Shown piece after piece: positions 35,995 through 47,358 of a stretch of 64,000 nt of DNA. The translations under genes and the position numbers were made by a program. Numbering within the stretch: the first letter of the stretch is position 1; every line of letters begins with the position of its first letter. Source of the stretch: Oxytricha trifallax (lineage: Eukaryota > Ciliophora > Spirotrichea > Sporadotrichida > Oxytrichidae). The DNA is taken from contig ARYC01001179.1 of assembly GCA_000711775.1 (NCBI GenBank), positions 1 to 64,000 of the forward strand. The letters are read 5' to 3'. Under the pieces are notes generated by a model, which saw nothing but the letters and a program-made list of their open reading frames with translations, ran no database searches and was not told the DNA's origin.

Positions 35995-37360
35995 TCATTC
36001 TCCGTAATCGTCTTCATGTGGCCTTTCATAGGACTTATGCTAGATATGGGTTTCACAATTTTTGAAGAAAGTGATATCTTCAATGAAAGATTGCCTTTTA
36101 GAAGCCAATCTCTTTATTCTAGCTTTGTTATGTGGAATCTTCCTTGCCTTACAGAGCTTAGATACAACCTTCTTTGCTGCATCTTCCATAACGATCCTGC
36201 ACATTTAAATGACTTTTATTGCCTCGACAAAGGCCTTTAGCCTATCAACAAACAATACTACTAAGTCAACTCTCTTGAAAATGAGCAATCTTTCCATGGT
36301 TCCTTAAAAATTATACTAAGTTTACTGAATGCCAAATTTAAAATTTATGGCAAGTTTTATTTTTATTTTGGTAAGAACTTTTGTTTCATATCTATAAGTT
36401 AAGGATTCTTTTTCATCAGGCACAATCTTTTTAAAAAAATACTCGATCACCTTATAGGTCTTTCTGTCAACCTTTCTTAGAGCTATAATAGTAGTTAGTT
36501 ATCAAAATATACTTCTTTATTTATGAAAAAACTCCTAGATTCGCTCTATATCTTCCTTACTCTAGTTTGAATATATAAATTTAGGGCCCTAAAAACTTGA
36601 AATGTCGACAAAATTTCAAATCGACTTCTTTAATCAATTGAGCACGATGCGGGTACCTGTCTCACCACCACACTTTTTTAATTAATAAATTATTTCTAAA
36701 TAAGCTATATTCCTGGTCAAATTATGGTGAAATTCACATATAAGGTAATAAAAATTATTTTTGGCAACTCTGAAGATGAGGAGAATTAAAAATTAATTTA
36801 ATTATATCATAAACTTATTATATCTTCACATGGTTTTTTGCACAAAAGGTTGAAATCTGTATTGCATTTATTAATTAAATTCAGCCATTTATGCTAAAAA
36901 TTCTTTTATTTAATTAATAAAATGCAATACAGATTTCAACCTTTTGTGCAATAAACCATGTGAAGATATAATAAGTTTATGATATAATTAAATTAATTTT
37001 TAATTCTCCTCATCTTTAGAGTTGCCAAAAATAATTTTTATTACCTTATATGTGAATTTCACCATAATTTGACCAGGAATATAGCTTATTTAGAAATAAT
37101 TTATTAATTAAAAAAGTGTGGTGGTGAGACAGGTACCGCCCTAAATTTGGATCTTTGTCTGTTGTTAAGTCTGTTGTATCTTTCGATATAAAAAAGAGAT
37201 TAGTAATCAAATTTGAGCTTACCCATCTCATCAGAAGAGCCGTTAACCTCCGAAAACTATTCCTCATCACTTGTAAATACAAAGTCACTTCCTTAGCTGT
37301 TGGAATCTTTTTCTTTCTGTTCTTCAACTTCAATCCATTCGTTATCATCTCCTTTTTCAT
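35995..37360 (-). CDS. Unrecognised basic protein, interrupted by hairpin element
   Basis: Start at ATG 37360 gives MKKEMITNGLKLKNRKKKIP and an amphipathic stretch LYLQVMRNSFRRLTALLMRW. The frame is then cut by the hairpin at 36652-37137. Coding resumes on the far side and is open for about 150 codons (KTYKVIEYFFKKIVPDEKES, ERLLIFKRVDLVVLFVDRL, EDAAKKVVSKLCKARKIPHN, RIKRLASKRQSFIEDITFF) to TGA at 35995. A candidate pointer is TTTAGGGC, which occurs on the minus strand at both sides (about 37138-37145 and 36590-36597), though the join is one base out of frame. An intron near 36490-36570 (GTAAGG...TATTATAG) is plausible. No family recognised; plus-strand ORFs here are shadows. Confidence 0.55.
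36652..37137. repeat. 486-bp near-perfect hairpin element
   Basis: Arms 36652-36880 and 36908-37137 are almost perfect inverted copies with a 27-bp loop. The ends are GGTACCTGTCTCACC and its complement. It sits inside the coding region of the gene at 35995-37360 and so within an IES. MITE/foldback structure, no ORF. Confidence 0.93.
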
Positions 37361-37803
37361 CGCGTTAGGTATTACAGTACTATAATATAAAATAATAAAG
37401 ATAAAACAAAAATAGCTTGAGTTTAGGTTTAGTTCTCATCTGCCATTGAGTTTCCCATTTCTTCAAAGAACATCATTTTAGTTTTATCCTGGCATTTTTC
37501 TATATTTTAAAGTTAGAAATTCTCAATTTAATCAGACATAAAAAATCTTAAGCTTATAGGTATTATAAAATTCGGCTTGTTGCATAAAATTGGAATTTAA
37601 TAAATATTCATTAATGAAAAAATAGAGGAAGCCACTTACATGATTTTAGATATCTACTAGGTGTAGGTTTTTGATAATTAATTAATTTTATTTTCTATGA
37701 TGATTATAAGCTTTAAATACAAATCCTCTCTATATCTTAAATATTAAAGTTATTAGTATTAAAATATATTAATAAAAAGTCTTTAGTAGCAGCACAATTA
37801 AAA

Positions 37804-39071
37804 ATGTCGAAAATTTTTCGAAACTCAGTAATTTATGAAATTTTAGAATTCCTTGATAAAGGATCTCATCATGAACTTTAAATTGCATCAAAATAGTTCT
37901 ACAATAAAATCATACCTACTTTAATCTATTAATCCTAACTTAGAGACATTAAGAGACTGATAATCGTGTGAGATCGAAAAAAAACTTGTCTATTTTTATC
38001 CTTCAGCAAGTTAGAATCACAAATTTAGCAATGAAAACGAGCTTCCTTTTGATAAAATTGCGGCAGATAATATTATCGATTTTTAAGATAAAGAAAGGAT
38101 TCATGATTATGTTTCCAAACAATCCATAGGGTAGCTTGAAGGATGTTTTTAAATTTGAAGATGAATTTGACGGCTTAATAACTAAAATGGAAAGTATGAA
38201 TGAACCGAGGTTTCTAACTAAGTTTGTGAAGGTCTGGGGATCCTTAATTTATGCCATCGGAGGAAGAGCAAATGGTAATAGTGATAGATTTGATGTTAAT
38301 TTGAATAAATGGAGTCCAATTACACAGTGCCCTTATCCATACTAGATTTTGAATAGCTTCATCATAAACATTCAGGAGAAGTACTTATACTTGATTAGTG
38401 TTGACATGTCAAATGACTAAAAATCTATATATAATTAATCGATATGTTTTAATTTGTCAGAGCTCAAGTAGCTTAGAATTTAATATTGGATCTTGAATTG
38501 CAGGAGAGAGAAATAGACCTACCCTTAAACTAATAGCCTTAATTAAAATGGGTTGAAATGAATCTTAATTTCATTACAAACAAGATATAATTTGCATTTA
38601 TTCATCCTAAAAGAGAGTCCTTGATAATTTTTAACAATCCTAAAGGAAGAGATGGTATAAAATCTACACTTAGAGATTCATGACTTGATTACTAAGAGTG
38701 GTCCAATGATAATATACAGTGGAGGTTGGCTATAACCACAGTCATATTAATTCAGTGTCTTCGGAGGATTGGTTTACTTAACTGGTCAATAAGGCAAAGA
38801 AGTGAATGAGTATTCTATTTTAGATTAGAAACCTCTAAAAATAATCAAAGATTAAAAACTAATTAAAAATAAGGAAGAAAACAAACGGCCACTGAAATAG
38901 AAACATTGTTAAATGTTTTAAGGAGGCAGGGTAAACCCATATTAATTTCTTAATAATTTAAGTATCAAAATGTAATCCTGAATTTTTGATCTTGATAAAA
39001 TATTAATTACTTTGGAGAATAATCCAAACACTTAAGTATTTGAAATAAAGTATTGCTACGGCTTGAAATGA
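37804..39071 (+). CDS. F-box/kelch-like protein (frame-disrupted)
   Basis: Starts at ATG 37804; the first 35 residues (YEILEFLDKGSHHELQIASK, QFYNKIIPTL) look like an F-box. Downstream LTKFVKVWGSLIYAIGGRAN with the following DRFDVNLNKWSPI is a typical kelch blade, as is YSGGWLQPQSYQFSVFGGL further on. F-box/kelch proteins are substrate adaptors of SCF ubiquitin ligases. The frame shifts at several places (about 37975, 38120, 38480, 38670), and TGA at 38979-38981 interrupts an otherwise continuous frame (MQS-TGA-IFDLDKI). It ends at TGA 39069. Either a germline paralogue in decay or indel-rich assembly. Confidence 0.5.
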
Positions 39072-39122
39072 TATAAATTACAATTGGAATAATTATAATA
39101 GGTAATTAATTTTAATTTGATC

Positions 39123-42100
39123 ATGATGAAAAATTCAGTGGAATCAACATCTTATGCCCTTACGACTTTTAATGAAGAGGAGGAAGAGCGCTAGCTTAAA
39201 GAACAAGAATAGAAACCAATAAACAAACCTTAAATTCCTCTAAGAGATATAATTGCAATGGGGCCACAAGATAAGTATCAAAGATACAGTAAAATAATTT
39301 TGATGACGTTTAATTCTACTTAAGATAGATAGATTTCCTTGGAATTTTTGATTCATATCTTCCTCATCATAGTGACCTCATTCGAAATTTATTTTATGGT
39401 TGAGTCATAAAAAAATCACTTCCGCACTCATTCAATAGTTTTTTATCATAAATTCTTTGATGATGCTACAGATTATCAGGCCCCAGTCTACCAGAGAACA
39501 AAGCATTTCTTTAACTTAGATGACTTGACTAAGTTTGTTAGTTAATCAGTAAATGCTTATTATGAAGTGTCAAATGGTGACATGCTTGACATCTACACAT
39601 AAAAGCCATTAGATAATAAAGCTTGCAAATTCAAAATGAATAATCCAAAAAGTGGGATTTCTGCCCTGTTTTGATGGATGTCCTATATGTTGTAAAATCT
39701 AAAGATCCAAAGTACTAACTTGAATATTTATTGAACCCTGATTAATTTGAGTTTATTACATAAGAAAATATAGATAATGGAGAACTTAAAAGTTTTATTT
39801 AGAGCAGAGCGTAGATCAATCTTAATTATGATATAAAAACCGATTACTCAAGGTATTAGGATTTCTAAACTAGTTGTTTTGTATGGTAAACCATTTATTT
39901 TTAATATAAGTTGATATAATATTTACATCTAGCTTAAATAAGGCAATTTTTTGACTTCTAAGATCGAAACTTAAAAAAAATTAACATTGAATATGGAAAC
40001 TAAAACATGTGATAGAACAAGTGAAATATTTAATAGACCTAATGTAGCATTGAACTGCTTATATGTGTTTTTGTTTGCCCTAATCTCGATTATTTTGCAA
40101 GTTAAATACACTTCAAAACATCTAAGGCTGTATGACAAGATAAGGGACTAATACAAGGAATCTTAGAATTTTATAAACACCTCACTTATGTAATTAGTAA
40201 GAACTTTATACCAACTTACTTATTATTCTAGAGGAAAAGTAAATGTATGATTTCAACGCAGAGCAATAGATACAAACGTTAAATGACTAATGCTTACTCA
40301 AACATTGGAAATGACAATGAAATGAGCGATGCCTAATTAGAATCATTAGTACTTAAAACTCAACTAAATATTAAATGGGAAAACTTAAATTACTCTGATA
40401 AAGCTAAAATATTCAATTATTGGTCTATTTAAATCCATAAATTTCCATAAAATGTACATGCATTACATGTAAAATATTAAAATAAATATAAAGCGTTTTA
40501 AGATTAAAACCACTGAAATTTTAGCATTCTTTCCTCTAGAAATGTTCTGAATAATATTAATGCGATAAAATAAGCACTCCAAATATATAAATATTTAAAT
40601 AAAGAATATATATTAATTAATTATTTTAAAGCTATTATCTGAACAAAATTATCACTTGTAGTGTTAGAAATGAATTGAATTAAAATTTATAGTATGATAA
40701 ATAAAAAATAGCAGAATAGTAGGTTACTAAAAGTTATCAAAGAGAAAACTTTTATTTTATTTCTCTTAAATCAAGTTGTTAATAGCTGATGATATCCAAA
40801 TCCAAATACTAATCATATTTTATGAGTATTTGAGTTTAAATTGTGGTAATAATTGGAAATTTCTTTTAAATATTTGGCTCTGTTATATTTTTAGCAAGAG
40901 ATGTTATTCCGTTGAGCACACAAACTTTGTTTGTTGGTTTAGGGTGCTTTTCAGTTGGGTTAGTGTAACTAAGTATATGGAGCATTCTCAACAGTACTCA
41001 TTCAAAATTTCTTTTAATTAGATAACTTTATTTAATTTCGATTACCTTTCAATTTTTCTCTAGAACTATATCATATTCTGGTCCAGATATCTTTAGGAAT
41101 TTAGTGAATGTAATTCCACTATTTATTGTGTTATGAATGTCAATATTCTGGCAAGGCTACCGATTTAAATCTCCCAATATCGCTTTATTAACTCTATACT
41201 GTTTGATGATGGGAGACGAAATTTCTAATACATTTATGGAGGTCATGCAAATCGATATGATAGTGGGATCAGTCTACGTTTTCACTTTTGTGTTTGTGTC
41301 CATGCAAGTGCTGCTGAGCATATTCATCATAATTTTATCAGATTCTTTCTCAATAATCAAGTAGAAAAATAAATATGACTGGCTTGGAGAAGAGGAGCTA
41401 TATATTGAAGATATACCAAAGATTAAAGATGATGAATAGGCAGAGTCATCAACGAGTGATTCAGATGATTACATCAATTATGACAATAAGATTTCACCAA
41501 AAGAAAGAAGCAGTAGTCTTACTCAACTTTGAAGAAAATTGTGCTTAAAGATTTGGAGACATGGAAAAAGAATAACTTCTAAGATGTTGCAGAACAAATT
41601 ATTCTACCTCAAGACTAGAGTTAGTAATAGAGCTTCTCTCAGTATCATCAAAGTCAGGTTTTCAAAGAGGATTAAAAAATAGCTTAGTAAATAATAAAAT
41701 CAGATTTAAAAATAAGCGAGAATGATTTTTAACTGTCAATTAAAGATGACGATCCTACTTTCATTCAACAAAATCAGTAATACAAAGAAAAAATTGATCC
41801 CTTTTTCGATGAACTGCGGTTACGATAAGAATCAACAATAAGAGCAGATAATAGCTTTGAATTAAACAACTAAGACAGTATTGTGCAACAGAGAGATCGA
41901 ATGAATGAAGAATTTACAAATTCTTTCTTAAAATGTCTCCAGAGTTGTAGTAGGCATTGCAAAATGTTCGAAAGTTGAAGACATCAATACAATAAGAATC
42001 AACAAAATGCGCAACTAATTTGAGAAAAGATTTGCAAAAGTTCTCGATTTCAATAAAGAAGAGCCTCTAAACTGGCCAATTGTATGTTGATGTTGGAGAG

Positions 42101-42409
42101 AGAAGCTTGAGGTAGTCTCGTTTGGAGGTAATGAGAGAACTCATCGATATCAAAGAACAGTTTATGTTTATAAGAGCAAAAATGGAGAGGGAAGAATCAC
42201 TCTGTAGTGATGGAGGTGAAGAAGTAAATGACAAACTACTTGATAAACAAATGTAACATAAATAAAAAGAATATGTTAATTAACTACTACAAAATAAAGA
42301 ATTTTTATAATCAAATAAAATATTTAAAATGAGCAATCAAAATAAATATTCATAATAAGATCAAATTTTAAAACGATAGTATATTTATTATTTATATGGT
42401 ATTTTTTGA
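39123..42409 (+). CDS. Mucolipin/polycystin-family (TRPML-like) cation channel
   Basis: Family: tetrameric endolysosomal or ciliary cation channels with six membrane helices. Seen here: MMKNSVESTSYALTTFNEEE with a cytosolic acidic start; first helix FLIHIFLIIVTSFEIYFMVE; the luminal region LTKFVSQSVNAYYEVSNGDM; a helix NVALNCLYVFLFALISIILQ; SWVSVTKYMEHSQQYS before the pore; IFRNLVNVIPLFIVL; the pore/S6 region NIALLTLYCLMMGDEISNTF and VLLSIFIIILSDSFSIIKQ; then a long Gln/Asp-rich cytosolic tail (to about TGA 42407). One-base frame changes occur at A runs near 39648 and 41510 and near 41930. TGA at 41134-41136 falls where homologues have the Gly of 'GMxxFW'. AT-rich breaks near 40230, 40450-40760 and 41030 are probably IESs. 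Confidence 0.7.
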
Positions 42410-42650
42410 TTTGATTTTAAATGTTTAAATAAAGATGACTAGAAAAGCTTTGATAGTAATAATTTAAAAGAATATTACGTATTTGATTGTAATTTTAAAT
42501 AATTTTATTCCTTTTTAAATAAGTTGAATATATTTTTAATAATTATAATTTAACTTTATTTATATATCAAGTAAATGATTTTTAAATCTAAAATTTTTAT
42601 TTAAATAAATAAATATTGAACGTAGCATAACTTTTTTCAAGTAAATGTAT

Positions 42651-43063
42651 GGGGGAGAAGTTTCCTGCACCCCGTGCAGTTTCCCGCCCCCCTCGGAAGT
42701 TTTCTTCCTCCTTCGGAAATTTTCTGTCCCCAGCATTCAATTTCTATTATTTTCCAATAATACAATTAGAAACATGTAGATCCCAAGTTCAATTACCTTC
42801 CCATTTATTAAATAACTTTCATTTCTTTGTAATTTTCAAGGTATATATTTATTTTTTGTCTTATTATGTAATAAAAACAATGCGAAACTAATTGTTTATT
42901 ATATATTATTAATGTGATTTTCATAAAACTCTAATTTTTATAAAGGTAGAAATGATATTGGATGCTAAATAATAAATAACTAAATCATTATTAATGGTAA
43001 AGATTTTGAGAAATTTATAAATATTTTATAATGTTTATGTATGGGGCAGGAAACTTCCCCCCC
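42651..43063. mobile_element. Second TIR element with GGAAGTTTCCTGCAC-type ends
   Basis: 413 bp. Left end GGGGGAGAAGTTTCCTGCAC, right end GCAGGAAACTTCCCCCCC. Flanked by AAATGTAT (42643-42650) and AAATGTTT (43064-43071), almost the same 8-bp direct repeat as the copy at 26765. The interior is AT-rich and differs from the first copy, so the ends are the conserved part. Lies in AT-rich DNA between genes. Confidence 0.7.
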
Positions 43064-43120
43064 AAATGTTTCTAACATATTGAAAGAAAGATAGTTAATA
43101 GTTGTTTTGTTTGTCAATTA

Positions 43121-43674
43121 TCATGGCAAATGTGTATAATTTGATATCAGAATGATCCTTTCCTTCACATATAATATCTTTTAGTCTTAGCCAAATGATT
43201 AATAGCTTTATTTTTTATTATCCATAAAATTCAATTTTACTCTCTAATTTTTCAACTTACTCTTTTAATGACAGAGATTTTTGCTAATCGCCTGATTTGT
43301 CTGCTTATTAGTATTTAATCCAAATTAATGTGAACTCAGAAAATATTAGTCTTAGGCATAATCTTCAGAATTATTTTGCCTGATAAAGAATTTTCTCTTT
43401 AATCGAAAAATCCAAGACATCCTTTATAATTTTAGTTTGAAGAATCATTTCTAAGGGTTTTTAGAAAGTAAATAGAGGTTTATTAGAAGAGTTCATCTGA
43501 TAGTTTAGGAAGAATTTTAGTTCTATTTTAATAATTCCCTCCTTTTTGTTTATACTTTGTCTATCTTAGTATTACTAAGTAAGAACTGACAATTGTGAAA
43601 ATTTTTTCATAGTTGAGAGGATTATGTCTTCTGCACCAAAACTCTAGTTTATTAGATATCTCATTTCAATATTA
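43121..43674 (-). CDS. Unrecognised Gln/Lys-rich protein fragment
   Basis: Minus-strand frame from ATG 43674 (MRYLINQSFGAEDIILSTMK) is open with Gln codons through LEMILQTKIIKDVLDFSIKE; after a break near 43380 another open stretch (NTNKQTNQAISKNL...) ends at TGA 43121. The foldback element at 43684 begins 10 bp upstream of the ATG, so more of the gene may lie beyond it. No family recognised. Confidence 0.4.
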
Positions 43675-43683
43675 AAATGTATA

Positions 43684-44117
43684 ATTTTAATACTGTAGGA
43701 ATATATTCGAATTTGAGAAAATATAATTAAATAAATAAATAATAAATCAAATTAGTGGCAGTTAAAGTTGGCCAATTTAAACGATCTTGGGCTCAATCGA
43801 TATAAAATTTAAAATTAGCTGGACTCTTTTATTGGCGGTACTATTTTATCGCATCCCAGGAGCGAGATAACTTGACTTTAATGTGAGGGTATAATTTAAT
43901 AAATTTAGTGGCGTCTAATTAAAGTGAAGTTATCTCGTTCCAGTGATGCGATAAAATAGTACCGCTAATAATAAAGTCCAGCTAATTTTGAATTCTCTAT
44001 CGAATAAGTCCAAGATCGTTTAAATTGGACAACTTTAACTGCCAAGATATTGATTTGAATTTAATTTAATTATAATTAATTTTCTAATTTTGAATGTATT
44101 CCTACAATATTAAAAAT
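43684..44117. repeat. Degenerate foldback element, about 434 bp
   Basis: Arms of roughly 200 bp on each side of a centre near 43900 are inverted copies with many mismatches and small indels; conserved blocks include TGGCAGTTAAAGTTG, TAGTACCGC/GCGGTACTA and the ends ATTTTAATACTGTAGGAAT. Older than the other foldbacks by its divergence. Confidence 0.8.
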
Positions 44118-44297
44118 ATATAATAAACATAAATATTCAAACATACATTTGTCAAATAAGAAATGAATTTAAAGTGTGCAGATTGAATTAAAATAAAAAT
44201 AGAAAAGTTTCTAATTGTCAAAATAACTTCTGTTTTTAATGTTAAAATTAATAAAATAAGGTAGTATTGTTCGTGAAGTATTTATATTCTGTTTTTA

Positions 44298-45574
44298 TCA
44301 ACTCTGATATAAATGAGTATTGTAATGATAAAGCTGTTTTATCTCATAGCTCTTCGCCATAAGTATATTAAGGTCATCATCATTCCATTTCTGTGTGGGT
44401 AAATTTTGCAGGAACAAAATGGCATCTTAGAATTGCATGTTTTTCAAGTCTTTTGCAAATTGAAGGAAAAAGGCTGCAACTACGTAACAATGAAATTAAG
44501 AAAATCCTCAATCCTCGGCAAAATAGGTGTTCCAAAGTCTTATAGTTTGTACAATATTGAATTCTCTTGTCAAATAGCAGCTAACCCATCTATAAGCAAA
44601 GTCCATGAAATTTATATCTAGCTAATTCAGATGTTCAAGCACCTCACTATCCTTTTGTTCTATAAGTTTTTTCATTTTATTCAGAATTTTGTGCACACCA
44701 GGTTACAATTCTGTGTAATTGTCCTGAATATCGTCTACTAGTTTACTTAAACACCAAAACTTATCAGCCTCAATCTGTATCAAACTTTCTTAATCAATAT
44801 CTTCCAGATCTTTATCTTGTATCTCAAAGATGTTATCTTCATTTGGATGCTATAGCTTTTCTGTTAGAAATACGAGTATTAGCGGAGCAGCTAAGCCATT
44901 GATACCCTGAACATATCCATTAGCTAGATGTCGCATAGTCCACGAAAAGAGTATTCTTATCATCATAATTTATATTTACTGTGAAGCGAATATTTTCATC
45001 TCAGGTTATGTGCGATATACATCAATTTTTATCTGCTTCATGCTCTTTTACTCATACTGTGACATCTCTTTCTTAGTGAGTAATTCCTAGACTGAATCGA
45101 AGCTGATCAGACCAAAATAATGATCTATCATATCGGTGTATTCTTCTCTCTTCCTTGACAGAGTTTTCTTGGCTATTTCTTAGTCGTTTGGTTAATAATC
45201 GAGTAGTAGTCTCCAAGTATCACAGCGCAGGCGTGGATCTGTGGATGGCACACCATTCCAAGACAAAGCTTTTAATTTATCGAGATCGATAATTTTCTGG
45301 GTGAGTATCCCCTCAATTTTCTTGATCTTTTTATCCTGCATACTTCTCTTTATTTCTTCTAATTTTTCTTCCTTACTTTAGTCATCTGAATTTGAATCCT
45401 TATCTTTGGTCGAGTTATAGCGATAAATAGACATACATTTTTACTCGATATAAGATAAATTATATCTTAATTCTCATTGTTTTTATCTGCGGGATCATCA
45501 GGATGTTTGGTCTCTTCATCACTCTTGCTTTCATCGTCTTTCATGTTTTTGATGAAATTGAATAATTTTTTCAT
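44298..45574 (-). CDS. TBC-domain Rab GTPase-activating protein (TBC1D22/Gyp1-like)
   Basis: TBC proteins speed GTP hydrolysis by Rabs through an Arg and a Gln finger. Start at ATG 45574 (MKKLFNFIKNMKDDESKSDE) with a possible small insert before the second candidate start at 45434. TBC blocks: LKALSWNGVPSTDPRLRCDT (contains W-x-G-x-P), IDVYRTQPEM (the Arg-finger motif region), ILFSWTMRHLANGYVQGING (Y-V-Q-G, the Gln finger), KFWCLSKLVDDIQDNY, MDFAYRWVSCYLTREF, TIRLWNTYFAED, FHCYVVAAFFLQFAKDL, FLQNLPTQKWNDDDLNILMA, ending at TGA 44298. One in-frame TGA (44508-44510) follows AED in a variable loop; reading is continuous on both sides. Plus-strand ORF 44406-44621 is a shadow. Confidence 0.82.
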
Positions 45575-45692
45575 TTTCAAATAAGATGAGTTTTTTATAA
45601 TTATATTTATTCTTTTACTATTATAATAAGTTAACTATCATCTTATCAATTTTTATTATTAAATAATTATTTATTTATCTACTACTTAAAAC

Positions 45693-46440
45693 ATGGAACC
45701 ATAATACAATTCAGAGTACTTGGTAAGTCTATAGTTTTGTTTGATATAACACAATACTTATGTATAATTCAATTCAGAAACAAGAATATTGGAATGAGAG
45801 ATTCAAGAAGGAAGATAACTACGAATGGCTTGTGAGTTTCAGTGATTGCAAAACTTAATTCTTAGAGACTCTCCCTGAAAATAAAACAGCCAGAATTTTG
45901 ATAATATGATGTTGAAATTTCTCACTTGGCTATGATTTATGGAAGGAAGGTTATCACACATTGATAACATCGACTATGCAGAGAGCGTAATTTAGAGAAT
46001 GAAGGATAAATACAGTGAGGGTGGAGAATGCCAAGAACTAAGATGGGAGACAATGGACATGATGAATATGACTTACGAAGATAAAATATTCGATGTTATT
46101 ATTGATAAAGCTACTATGGATGTTGTGATGACTGATAATACAGACCCTTGGAATCCAACTGATTTAGTCAAAGAGAGAGCAAAGACAACTTTGTAAAACT
46201 ATTTTAGAGAACTGAAAAATAATGGCTTGTTTATAAAGATATCATTCGATTAAACACACTTTAGAAAGAAATTCTTGCTTGACTCAGAGTTTTAGTGGAA
46301 ATTCAGTTAGATAAACATTGATCATGGACTTTGATACTTCATGTATATACACAAGAAAGAAAAAGAGCTAGAGTAGTTAGAAGAGCTGAAGCAAGACAGA
46401 TTGTATGATTTTAATTAATAGGATCTCTTGATATTAGTTG
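45693..46440 (+). CDS. Class I SAM-dependent methyltransferase (METTL13/EEF1AKMT-like)
   Basis: Start ATG 45693; a 55-nt intron (45723-45777) joins MEPQYNSEYL to KQEYWNERFKKEDNYEWLVS, the family's typical opening. Motif I should read ILIIGCGNS; here it is ATA-TGA-TGT-TGA-AAT, with TGA at both Gly codons (45907-45909, 45913-45915). Then LGYDLWKEGYH, a 2-nt insertion (about 45957), IDNIDYAESVIQRMKDKYSE, LRWETMDMMNMTYEDKIFDV, IIDKATMDVVMTDNTDPWNP and ELKNNGLFIKISFDQTHFR. A third in-frame TGA (about 46328) precedes YFMYIHKKEKELE. The protein would methylate a protein Lys or N-terminus if functional; the lesions suggest a pseudogene or recoding. 3' end approximate, convergent with the next gene. 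Confidence 0.72.
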
Positions 46441-46451
46441 ATACAATAATT

Positions 46452-47130
46452 TCATTAACTATTATCAATTAAATTTAATTCTCTTTTTACTGCATCAATG
46501 ATTCCTAAAACATCTAACATAGCCCCATATCCTTCATCTCCACATATTAATATCTTTTTCAAAGTCTACAGGACAACAATCCCCAATGTATTTGCCAGTC
46601 CTTCTATTTATTTCTCTGTTATTGGATGTTCATACATCATAGTATTCATAGCAGGAGCTACTATAAATGGTACTTTGCCTTTCAAACCCCAAAATCTTGT
46701 AATATTGGTCAGAAGATTATCACAATTTCCATTATATATATATTTGCCATCGTATTTGCCCATAGAGGAGCTATGAGTAGAAGTGATGCTAATTTTCTCA
46801 ATTCTATATGTAAAACATTATCATCTATGTCCAAGCATTCCATTCATCCTTAACATTTCAAATATTGGTTCCTTATTTGATTTACTTTCTCTTCCATATT
46901 TTTATAAGAGTTTAGCCAAAGAGTAATTTTCTCCACAGTTATTAATAAAGTGCAGAGCTGACTTTGTAGCAATTAAGACTACGTTTAAATTTGTATTAAG
47001 CAATTATTAAATTATTAATTTAGGTTTAATTAATGCCACAGATCCATTAATCCCAAATATTACAGTTTGAATTTTTGATTATTTAAAAGCTTCTAGCTTA
47101 CCAATAATTATTTGCTTTTTATTGCTGATA
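46452..47130 (-). CDS. PPCDC: Phosphopantothenoylcysteine decarboxylase (Hal3/PPCDC family)
   Basis: Flavoprotein of coenzyme A synthesis. Matches: TVIFGINGSVALIKPKLIIQ (FMN-binding loop), NVVLIATKSALHFINN, DEWNAWT, NVLHIELRKLASLLLIAPLW then AN-T (substrate loop), NGNCDNLLTNITRFWGLKGK, the PXMNXXMW signature as APAMNTMMYEHP, and ILICGDEGYGAMLDVLGIID with the conserved Cys-Gly. Stop TGA at 46452. At least three single-base deletions break the frame (about 46870, 46825 and at the A run near 46738); the start is not certain. Convergent with the methyltransferase gene. Plus-strand ORFs at 46498-46853 are shadows. Confidence 0.75.
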
Positions 47131-47358
47131 TTTTCAATTTTATAAATTTCAATTACTTAATTATTTTTGGCACTATATCCAAAATTGAATGCAAAAGTTT
47201 AGATAACTAGTAATTAAATATAATTTCACTTTTTCCCTTTCTTTCCCTTTTTAGCTTTTAATACTTTAGGGAAGGGATTCGGCATTAAATTGAAAGCTTA
47301 AGGATTAGGGTGCTCTTTTTATTTCTTATTGAGATATATATCTTCCTGAGGTAGTAGA

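Noticed and set aside
37155..37385. Plus-strand membrane-like ORF next to the hairpin
   Set aside because: Antisense to a basic minus-strand protein that continues on the other side of the hairpin.
41520..41545. In-frame TGA in the channel's tail near 41531 as a recoded codon
   Set aside because: A better coding frame (TLKKIVLKDLETWKKNNF) starts one base away, so this TGA results from a frame change upstream, probably an A-run indel.
46498..46853. Plus-strand hydrophobic ORFs as membrane proteins
   Set aside because: They are antisense to the decarboxylase coding region, which has clear family motifs.
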